A DNA stretch of 10,677 bases from an uncultured Clostridium sp. (GTDB lineage: Bacteria; Bacillota; Clostridia; TANB77; CAG-508). How positions within the stretch are numbered: the first letter of the stretch is position 1; each line of letters starts with the position of its first letter. The translations under genes and the position numbers were made by a program. This document shows positions 1 to 7,800 of this stretch, piece after piece. The stretch covers positions 1 to 10,677 of the forward strand of contig CAMMNR010000050.1 in assembly GCA_946498265.1 (NCBI GenBank), in the 5' to 3' direction. The notes below the pieces were generated by a model. The model did no database searches, was not told the DNA's origin, and saw nothing but the letters and a program-made list of their open reading frames with translations.

Positions 1-9
1 TGATTTTAT

Positions 10-534
10 CTATACAAATGCATCTGCATTTGCATATAATTTAGTAAAGTCAAAGTCAGTATAATCTCGCTGTTCAAAGTTAGCCTTGTTATTCTTTTTC
101 CTAAGTGCTCCCTTATTATAATTATTTTTATTTTTTATATTATTTATTATATCTTCGTTATTTTCACCTATAGGGTGTAGTTGTTTTTGACTATCTAAAT
201 AGTTATTTTCACCTATACCCTCTAGGTATTTTTCACTATACCCATTTAACTTTTCTTTATTAGGAATAATCTGCCTACTTTCTACTTCTTTACTTTCTGT
301 TCTAAATTTTAATTTAACTTCTATATATCCCTTTTTCTTTAATGAACTTACTATTTTTGAAACTCTGTCGGAGGTTACATTTACAATACTTGCTATATAT
401 TTATTACTTGCAAAGCAACTTCCTGTTTCATCACTTAAATATGAAATCATTGATAATACAATTTTTTCTTTGTCAGATAATTCTTCATTCAATAAAATAT
501 TTAATGGTATCCATAGCCCTTTCAATTTGCTCAT
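10..534 (-). CDS. Winged-helix replication initiator / replisome organiser-like protein
   Basis: This 174-residue protein resembles the helix-turn-helix replication proteins of Firmicutes phages and integrative elements. Residues about 8-75 form a winged-helix domain: LSDKEKIVLSMISYL, then a helix-turn-helix around NKYIASIVNVTSDRVSKIV, then a KKGYIEV wing. Residues about 100-130 contain a repeated IGENN motif (107-111 and 122-126), followed by an Asn/Lys-rich linker. The tail, with QRDYTDFDF at 155-163, recalls the QR-Y-aromatic tail seen in many such initiators. I chose the ATG at 532-534 because AAAGGAG lies six bases upstream. The longer frame from 633 has no such site and would run through the terminator behind fic. 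In this family the origin often lies inside the gene, and iteron-like repeats are present here. The protein probably binds them and recruits the host helicase. A plain transcriptional regulator is the alternative. Confidence 0.7.
   Translation of the reverse strand: MSKLKGLWIPLNILLNEELSDKEKIVLSMISYLSDETGSCFASNKYIASIVNVTSDRVSKIVSSLKKKGYIEVKLKFRTESKEVESRQIIPNKEKLNGYSEKYLEGIGENNYLDSQKQLHPIGENNEDIINNIKNKNNYNKGALRKKNNKANFEQRDYTDFDFTKLYANADAFV
113..152. other. 40-bp pure A/T tract, possible DNA-unwinding element
   Basis: Every base from 113 to 152 is A or T, and the tract ends four bases before the first iteron-like repeat. In iteron-controlled origins an A/T-rich unwinding element commonly adjoins the initiator sites. 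The tract also encodes the Asn/Ile/Lys linker of the initiator-like protein, and the whole window is AT-rich, so composition alone is weak evidence. Confidence 0.35.
157..243. repeat. Three iteron-like direct repeats inside the replication gene (candidate origin)
   Basis: The 16-mer GTTATTTTCACCTATA occurs exactly at 157-172 and again at 202-217, 45 bp apart. A third, one-base-shorter copy, GTATTTTTCACTATACCC, lies at 226-243. In the coding direction the consensus is GGGTATAGGTGAAAATAAC. Copies one and two are read as IGENN, but copy three is read in a different frame as GYSEKY. That suggests the DNA sequence, not the peptide, is being conserved. Iterons inside the initiator gene are well known for lambdoid O proteins and many Gram-positive phages. 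Three copies is few, so the origin role is inferred. Confidence 0.5.
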
Positions 535-540
535 ATAACT

Positions 541-547
541 CTCCTTT
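541..547 (-). promoter_or_regulatory. Ribosome binding site fixing the start of the replication gene
   Basis: On the minus strand the bases read AAAGGAG, followed by a six-base spacer and ATG at 534. No comparable site precedes the in-frame ATG at 633, so this site decides the start. I see no convincing promoter between here and the upstream terminator; the best -35-like TTGACC near 613-618 lacks a good -10 at the right distance. Confidence 0.75.
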
Positions 548-618
548 CTTTTCTTTCTAATTCGCTCCACAATCGATTTTGTGACTTTTTTATTTACTTT
601 TAATATAATTTTAAGGTC

Positions 619-659
619 AAAAAAATAAACCATAAGATTTTGTTTCTTAAGGTTTATTT
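619..659 (-). terminator. Intrinsic terminator downstream of fic
   Basis: Arms at 645-659 and 623-637 (AAATAAACCTTAAGA and TCTTATGGTTTATTT on the minus strand) pair at 14 of 15 positions around a seven-base loop. The 3' arm runs into a tract of seven T residues at 625-619. It lies about 20 bases after the fic stop codon and ends transcription in fic's direction. It would largely separate fic from the replication gene. Confidence 0.65.
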
Positions 660-677
660 AATATGTGAAACATTTTT

Positions 678-1610
678 CTATATACTCATGTAACATTTCT
701 CTTTAATAAATTTCTTTATCTCTTTTTCATCTCTTCCCTCATAATAAGGAATAAGTAAATCCTTAAATTCTTCTGTTAATTCTGCTGGAATTGCTATTAT
801 TCCTTTTCCTTTTGAAATCAAATAATGATTACTATAAATTACTGCTGTTCTTTTATTTCCATCTATAAATACTTGTTTTTTCATTGTATATAATAAAAGT
901 TCGATTGCTCTGTCTATATCATCCAGTTCCTTACTAAAAATTTTTTCTAATTCTTCTTTTATTACACTTTCAATAGGCAAATCTGGTTTCCATGTTGTTC
1001 CACCTATTGTTACTGGTGTGTTTCTTACTTTACCTGCTGTATAATAAAATCCTTCTTCTACCATTTTGTTTATTTCGCATAATAAAGCAAAATTTGTATC
1101 ACTTAAAATAACATTTTTATTTAATATGAATTCCCAAGCATGTTTTAAATTTACTATTTTTAGTATATCTTCAGATGTCATATTATTTACTTTTCCACCT
1201 TCAATAATACTTTCTGTATCTGCAAATGTAGTTGCAACACCTTCTAATATAGCTTGTTTATAGATTGTATCTACTAAATGTCTTTTAGCAAAGTCTATAT
1301 TTTGTTCTACTTTTTCTGATAATTCTTCTTCTGTATAATTTAATTGTTTTAGTTTTTTTGTTATTTCTCTTATTTGTTTTTTTAATTGTTTTGCTTTAAT
1401 ACTATTGTTTAGTATTAAATTATATAATTCATCTGAATATTCTCCAACATATTTTGTTAAAGCTACTCCATCTTCTCTATAATGTACATATATATATTTA
1501 TTTGAATTATTTTCTCTTATTTCTACTGATCCATATGCAAGTGTTTGTAATTTATGTTCCAAAACTTGTTTATTTTGTAAAAGATTCATAATTTCAATTT
1601 TTTCTTCCAT
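678..1610 (-). CDS. Fic-family protein with the catalytic His replaced by Gln
   Basis: This is a 310-residue Fic-domain protein. Fic enzymes usually transfer AMP or another nucleotide group onto a hydroxyl side chain of a target, using the motif HxFx(D/E)GN(G/K)R. Here the motif is Q246-VFIDGNKR-254: the Asp, Gly, Asn and Arg positions are kept, but the catalytic His is Gln (codon CAA at 873-875). Residues 192-210 (AGKVRNTPVTIGG...) look like the Fic target-binding flap. Residues 133-138 (ESIIEG) resemble the inhibitory (S/T)xxxE(G/N) motif with Glu at the first position. Residues about 38-90 form a conserved-looking N-terminal region rich in charged helices. The ATG is fixed by AGGAGG at 1617-1622, six bases upstream. 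It probably forms its own transcription unit, with a strong promoter embedded in inverted repeats upstream and a terminator downstream. No FicA-type antitoxin gene is adjacent. AMPylation activity is doubtful. I have an impression that related mobile-element Fic proteins share this Gln, but could not check it. Confidence 0.85.
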   Translation of the reverse strand: MEEKIEIMNLLQNKQVLEHKLQTLAYGSVEIRENNSNKYIYVHYREDGVALTKYVGEYSDELYNLILNNSIKAKQLKKQIREITKKLKQLNYTEEELSEKVEQNIDFAKRHLVDTIYKQAILEGVATTFADTESIIEGGKVNNMTSEDILKIVNLKHAWEFILNKNVILSDTNFALLCEINKMVEEGFYYTAGKVRNTPVTIGGTTWKPDLPIESVIKEELEKIFSKELDDIDRAIELLLYTMKKQVFIDGNKRTAVIYSNHYLISKGKGIIAIPAELTEEFKDLLIPYYEGRDEKEIKKFIKEKCYMSI

Positions 1611-1622
1611 GATTTTCCTCCT

Positions 1623-1748
1623 TATAAATGTGAAACTTTTTTGCTTAATTTATTTGATTTTGTTTCACATTTATATTATACCATAAATTTTTAAAAATGT
1701 GAAACTTTTTTTGTGTTTTCCTTTGAATTTGTTTCACATTTTTAAAAA
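1623..1748. repeat. Four alternating half-sites (two long inverted repeats) around the fic promoter
   Basis: The 11-mer AAATGTGAAAC or its complement occurs at 1626-1636, 1662-1672, 1695-1705 and 1731-1741, in strictly alternating orientation with start-to-start spacing of 36, 33 and 36 bp. The inner pair extends to a perfect 14-bp inverted repeat (1623-1636 with 1662-1675). The outer pair extends to a perfect 18-bp one (1688-1705 with 1731-1748). Both have a 25-bp spacer, so the block is a roughly 69-bp module repeated twice. The half-sites at 1656-1672 and 1725-1741 match over 17 bases with one difference. One half-site covers the -35 box, one covers the transcription start region, and one abuts the ribosome binding site. 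This is the layout of an operator array for a dimeric or multimeric regulator. Recombinase arm-sites or a single-strand hairpin origin are alternatives. Confidence 0.75.
1675..1703 (-). promoter_or_regulatory. Sigma-A-type promoter of fic
   Basis: On the minus strand TTCACA (1698-1703) is followed by a 17-base spacer and a perfect TATAAT (1675-1680). Transcription would start near 1668, giving a leader of about 58 bases. The -35 hexamer is part of the AAATGTGAAAC half-site at 1695-1705. The start region falls inside the half-site at 1662-1672. A protein on either site should block RNA polymerase, so repression is the likely mode. Confidence 0.65.
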
Positions 1749-1775
1749 AATCTATGTTTTTTAATTTTTTTCACC

Positions 1776-1852
1776 GATTTTGTATCAATAAGGTGTGTTT
1801 TTTATACTTTTGATACAAAATCAATAACAATATGTATTTTTAAGAGTATCAA
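1776..1852. repeat. TTGATAC half-sites: a 13-bp inverted repeat plus a third copy beside the junction
   Basis: GATTTTGTATCAA at 1776-1788 and TTGATACAAAATC at 1810-1822 form a perfect 13-bp inverted repeat with a 21-bp spacer. A further GTATCAA lies at 1846-1852. No T-tract follows on either strand, so this is unlikely to be a terminator for the glucan synthase gene. Its closeness to the presumed element end (about 35-110 bp) suggests recombinase or excisionase binding sites. A second operator for genes of the element is equally possible. Confidence 0.55.
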
Positions 1853-1871
1853 TATTTTTCAAAAACTGGTG

Positions 1872-1890
1872 CTAACAACAACACTCATGA
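1872..1890. other. Breakpoint in the glucan synthase gene (putative element junction)
   Basis: The reading frame matches its family through ...NGGQYTH (His codon at 1887-1889). In full-length relatives I remember, hydrophobic helix residues (AAIW-like) follow. Here the frame gives Glu-Cys-Cys-Cys-stop from the bases at 1872-1886. No other frame to the left resumes the family sequence, so a simple frameshift does not explain it. The crossover point cannot be set more precisely than a few bases without the other end. Confidence 0.6.
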
Positions 1891-4800
1891 GTATATTGTC
1901 CTCCATTTTCTCTAACTCCTGGTAGATATGCTTTTATATATCCTGGTTCTAAGTTTCCTTTTTCAAAAGGTGGATCTAATAGTTTTATTATTCCATTTTC
2001 TTTATCTATTAGATGATTTTCTAGACTTTCCATTGATATATATTTTTTGTCATTATCACCTGCATTTGATATTATGCTCCAACTTTGAGCTATACTGTCT
2101 ATTCTGCATTCATCATTATGCATGCTTCCTAGTATATTGCCATCATCCATATATGCTCTTTTATACCATCTTCCATCCCATCCATTTGTATTTAGTGCTT
2201 TTTTTAGATTTATTTTTATTTCTTCATATTTTTCTACTCTATCTAAATCACCTTTATTTTCACATATTTTAGTAAACCTATCTAAAATATTATACAAGAA
2301 AAATCCAAGCCATATGCTTTCCCCTTTTCCTTTGTTTCCAACTGTACTAAACCCATCATTCCAATCTCCTGAGCCTATTTTTGGTAACCCATTTTCTCCA
2401 AAATTTAAACTTTTTTCTATTGCTTTTATACAGTGTTCATATATTGTTCCTTTTTCCTCTGAACTTAGATATTTATCATATCTTTCGTCTACATTTTGTT
2501 TTAATATTTCTCCTTTTAAATATGGTGTTTCTATATCTAATATAGTTTCATCACCTGTGAAATCAATATATTCTAGTGTTAAATATGGTAACCATAATAA
2601 GTCATCTGAAAATCTTGTTCTTATTCCACGATTGTTTTCATCATGCCACCAGTGCTCTACGTCTCCTTCTATAAATTGATGTTTACTGTGTTTTATAATT
2701 TGATTTCTCATTATTTCAGGATTTATATATTTTAGTGCTAATGTATCTTGTAATTGATCTCTAAATCCATATGCTCCTCCTGATTGATAATATCCACTTC
2801 TTCCTAGCAATCTACTTTCTAAAGTTTGATACAATACCCATCCATTTAATAAAATATTTGTAGATTCTAATGGTGTATATACCTGTAGTTTATTTAAAGT
2901 TTCTTTCCAATAATTTTTTATTTTTTGCAATTCTTGTCTACAATTTTGAACTTTACTATATTTATATGCAATATTTTTACAATCTATAATATGCTCCTCT
3001 GCTCCTAATATTATTGAGATTTCTTTGTTTGAAAAACTTTCAATTTCTACTTCTATTTCACAAGCTATACATGATTTTTTTCCTAATGAATCATTATTAT
3101 TTAATGATAGTTTTTTTATTCCATCTGGATTTGATAATCCTCCATCACCTAAAAAGAATTTTTTATCTCCAGTATAACTTTGAATTTTTTGACTGCTTGA
3201 GACATATATATACATTTTTTGTTCATCATTTAAATATAAATTTTTAGCACATATTATATTATTGTTAGAATTGAAATTTAAGCTAATATTTGTATCTGTA
3301 TTTATTTCGTCCTCTCCTATTACTGGTTTTATATAGTAATATATTTTTAATTTTTTACGATTTGGTGTATTATTTTTTAAGTTTAATATACCTATTTTTG
3401 CACTATCTTCTTTAGGAACAAAAATTTCTAATTCTTGCTCTATCCCATCACTTTTGTGGATATATTTACAATATCCAAACCCATATATAATATTGTAATT
3501 TCTATCATCTGGCATAGGATTTAATCCTAATGACCATACTTTTTTATTTACATCATCTTTTATATAGATTATTTCTGAAGGAATGTCTAATCCTGGCTTG
3601 TTTTCCCATGTTGTAACTCTATTTAGCTTACTATTTTTATACCAACTATATCCACCCATATTTTCTGTAACAATTGTTCCAAATTTTTTATTTGCCATTA
3701 TGTGTGACCATACTGTTGGTAATCTATTTTGTTTATCTACTTTTATTAGATATTCTTTTCCATCACTCGAAAATGCACCATATTCATTATAATATTTTAA
3801 TTCTTCTTTATTTTCTAAAATATTTATGTCATCATTTAGTTCTTCTTCAAAGTATATTTTACTTTCTTCATTTCCTATTTCTTTATATTTTTCTAAATAC
3901 TCTTCTTCCATTTCTTTTAAACTATTTTCTAGTCCGCCTTTTGAACTGTCTATTATAATGGTTGAAACAAATTCTAATAATTCTATATCTTCTTTGCTTA
4001 TTTCTCCTTTATTTAGACTGAATATTCCTGTTCTTATATTTTTTAAATATGACATTTGACTATTTAGTATTGAATTTTCTATTTCTTCTCTAACATAATT
4101 TTCATAACTATGTTTTTCTTCATCTAAAATTACGACTTCTGTTAATATATTTTTTATTTTTAAAAACTCATATGCTTTTAATACTTCATCAATAACATAT
4201 GTTTCATTTACATTTTTAATTTTTACTAATATTATAGGGAAATCTCCTGATATGCCATATTTCCATAATTCACTTTGGCTAAATTGTTTTTTACTATATT
4301 TTTGAATTTTATTTTCTCTTACAGGATTATCAAAGACTATATATGAAGCAATTTTTTGATAGTTTTCTATATCTTTCCCTTTTATTCTTAAATATCTACT
4401 TTCCGCTTCTACTCTTGCTTTAGATAATTCAAATGCTTTATCAGAATTTTCATTTATTTTATATTTTTCTACATTTTTTATTATCTCTGATTTTTCTTCT
4501 CCTACAGATAGTATTAGATCTAATGTTACTTTTTCTTGTGGCTTTATTTTTACTGTTCTTTTTAGTGCAACTATTGATTCTGTAACTAATCCTATCTTTT
4601 TTGACAATGGTATAGAATTTTTTACCATATTAGGGATTCCTAAATTTCCTCTTCCTAAAAACTTTTCTTCTTCAATTTCATATTCTAAATCCCCAATTGT
4701 TTCACTATTTGTGGATAAGTTAACTGCCAAATATATATCTTTTTCTTCTTTATTTCTAGTTTTATGTTTTACAATTATGCTATTTGTGTTTTCATCATAT

Positions 4801-7800
4801 TCATAAACTAAAAATAATTTATTAAAAGCTGGATGTGCATAATCTTGTTCTTTTCTCGATAATGTTGGTTCAAAATATGATGTTATCTCTATTATTTCTT
4901 CTTCATTTCCCGTATTTTCTAGTATAACTTTTCGTAACTCTATGGCTTCAGTTGGTGCAATTGTTGTTTTTATTTTTGTTTTTATATTTCCATTCATTAT
5001 TTCTTGTTCATTTCTATCTGGCATAAAACTTATTTGGTAATTTTCTTTTGACTCATTTTGCAAATAGCATGAACTCCATATATTTTTGGTTTTTATATTT
5101 TTAAAGTTAAATATTATTCCTTGTAAATAGTCATCTGTTTTTTTGAATCTATTAATATATATTCCTTTATATTTACTAACTCCCTCTCCTTTTTGATTTA
5201 TTGCCACTGTATAGTTTTCATTTGCTATTACATTTCCTCTTATTATTCTTTCATCTATTTTATTATATGTGTTTACAATATAATTTTCATAATCCTTATA
5301 TTTTAATTTTTCTACTTTTTCTTTATTTTCTTTTGTTATTATAAACTTATCTGGCATTGTTTCTTGAAGTAAAATTGTAACTGCTTCTATTTCTGGATTT
5401 TTTACCAATCTTTTTTGTAGAATATTTTTATTTATCAGATTATTTATTGATAATAATATTAATCCTTGATGATGTGCCATATATGTTTTTACTACACTTG
5501 CTTTTTCTCCTTTTTCTACTCTTTCAGGTGTATAGTCTATTGATTCGTAAAATCCATATTTATCATACATATTATTTTGTTCTAAAAGTTTAAGATTTTG
5601 AATTACTTCTTTTGGGTAATCATTTATTGCCAATATACTTCCATAAGAAGCTACTACTTGTTCATCTGCTAATCCTCTTTTTAATCCTAGCCATGGAATA
5701 CCAAATGCTTTATATTGATAATTTGAATGTAAATCTTTTAGATTAAATGCCGCTTCTGAAAATCCCCATGGTATATTTAGTTTTTTTGCATATTTCATTT
5801 GACTCATAATCATAAAATTACATGATTCATCTAAAAGACTTCCTTTATATTTGGGTATATTAATATTTGGCATTAAATATTCAAAAGCTGTTCCTGACCA
5901 AGAAATTAATCCTTTATATTTATCTAACACAGTAAGTGTTCTACTTAAATTATTCCAATGCTTTACTGGTATATCTTTTTTTGCAATTGCTACTAAACTG
6001 GCTTGCCTAGCTTCTGATGCTAATAAATCATAATATGAATCTGTTAGTTTATTTTCTTCAATATTAAATCCTATTGAAAAAATTTGTTTTTCAGAATCAT
6101 ATAGTAGAGAAAAATCTGTATTATTTATTAGATTGTCAATTATTATTAAAGATGTATCATCTTTTGTCTGTGTTTCTAATATAAAGCTTTTTACTATATA
6201 TAAATATCCTATAAAGTTACCACTATCTACTGTTGAAATATATCTTGGTATTAATGGTTCTTTTGTTTTTGTATCATACCAATTATATAAATGCCCATTC
6301 CATTTTGGCAAACTCTCTACAGTTTGTATAATTTTATTTAATAAATCTATTGCTTTTTCTTTTGGAATATATTTTAGGTCATATGCTGATATAACTGCTA
6401 ACATTGAAAGTCCAATATTTGTTGATGATGTTCTTTGTACTATATTTTCTTTTCTACCTTCTTGATAATTATCTGGTATTAAATAATTATTTTCTTCATT
6501 TAAATATGTTTCAAAATATTTCCATGTCCTTTGGCCTATTTCTAAAACATAATCTTTTTCTAGTTTATTTAATTTTTCTATTGCCATTTTTTCTTCTTTT
6601 TCTTTGCTTATATACCACATAATTGTTGGTGCTATTATCCATAATATACCAATTAATATTCCAAATATATTTTGTTTTAATAAACTTATTCCAATAGTTA
6701 CTAATCCAATTAATACATTTATAAACATTTGATTGTAATATGATGATAGACTTGATTTTGCTTGTTTTTCTGCTTCTTCTGATGTTGTCCATTCTAACAA
6801 ATTTTTATGTGTTATTTTTTTCCTATATATTGTTTTTGCAATAGATTTTAATGATATATATGCTTTATATGGTAAATTTGCAAATGTTATTATTGCTCTT
6901 AAAATTGCTCCTTTTAATCCTGATACTTTGGGTGCGAATGTTTTTTGTTTCTGTTCTCCTTCTTTCCTAAAGATTAAATAATTTAACATTTCTAAAATAT
7001 ATGGTAATATTGATATAATCGTTAGAATTAAAATTATTGGATATATTTTTATATTTTTTATAATTGATATTATATTTACATATAACATTGATACTAAAAT
7101 TGATATTTCTACTAAACTTCTTCTTAAATTATCAAATATTTTATATTTTGAAAGTAAATTCAATGGATTTTTAACTTTGTTTATTCCTTCTTGTCTATTA
7201 TCTTTAACATATACATATTTTTTTAGCCAGTCTGTTATTTGCCAATCTCCTCTAATCCATCTAGCTAACCTTGTCATAAAACTATTATATTTCGTAGGAT
7301 ATCCGTCCATTATCATTATATCTGATACTAGCCCACATCTTAGATAATTTCCTTCTAATAAATCATGACTTAATACTGTATTTTCAGGTATTGCATTTTT
7401 TAATACTTTAGAAAAAACTCTTAAATCATAAATCCCTTTTCCTGTAAATATTCCTTCTTTAAAATTATCTTGATATGTGTCTGATATTGCATTTGTATAA
7501 CTGTCTATTCCTCCATCTCCTGCAAATATTTTTGTAAATATGGTTTTATAACTTATATCTAAATTTATCCCAACTCTTGGTTGCATAATTCCATAACCAT
7601 CTATTACTACATTTTTTTGTTTATCTATAATTGGCTTATTAAGGATATGTGCCATTGCTCCTATTAATTCAAATGCTGTATTTAATACTAAGTCTGTATC
7701 TGCATCTAATGTTATTATATATTTTATTTTTTTATACATATCTATATTTTTTGTATCATCATTTTCTGTTTTACTATTTCTTAATTCTTCTATTGTATTA

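Larger units (their letters stand above)
1..1886. mobile_element. End of a putative integrated mobile element (partial; continues left of the window)
   Basis: This stretch starts where the cyclic glucan synthase reading frame loses similarity to its family, close to position 1883-1887, and runs out of the window on the left. It carries a Fic-domain gene, a phage/ICE-style winged-helix replication gene with internal iteron-like repeats, and a dense set of inverted repeats next to the junction. That mixture is typical of integrative conjugative elements, integrated plasmids or prophages of Firmicutes. No integrase, relaxase, excisionase or capsid gene is visible, so the type cannot be decided. 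The boundary is inferred from the broken host gene, not from a recognised attachment site. A simple chromosomal rearrangement or an assembly error could give the same picture. Confidence 0.5.

Noticed and set aside
535..633. N-terminal extension of the replication gene to the ATG at 633
   Set aside because: It lacks a ribosome binding site, would overlap the intrinsic terminator of fic, and a strong site precedes the ATG at 534.
1623..1675. Inner inverted repeat as an RNA hairpin hiding the fic ribosome site
   Set aside because: The predicted start near 1668 lies within the upstream arm, so the mRNA would keep only about seven pairs; a DNA operator is more likely.
1623..1748. Regularly spaced repeats as a small CRISPR array
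   Set aside because: The repeats are only 11-18 bp and alternate in orientation, the spacers are T-rich and similar to each other, and they surround a promoter; no cas gene is present.
1776..1822. Inverted repeat as terminator of the glucan synthase gene
   Set aside because: The spacer of 21 bases is long and no T-tract follows on the minus strand.
1..1871. Frameshift as the cause of the short glucan synthase C terminus
   Set aside because: No frame downstream of 1872 on the minus strand resumes GH94-like sequence; other genes and repeats follow instead.
6565..6792. Minus-strand 75-codon frame inside the glucan synthase gene
   Set aside because: It overlaps the membrane-helix region in another frame, has Asn/Lys/Ile-only low-complexity content and no ribosome site.
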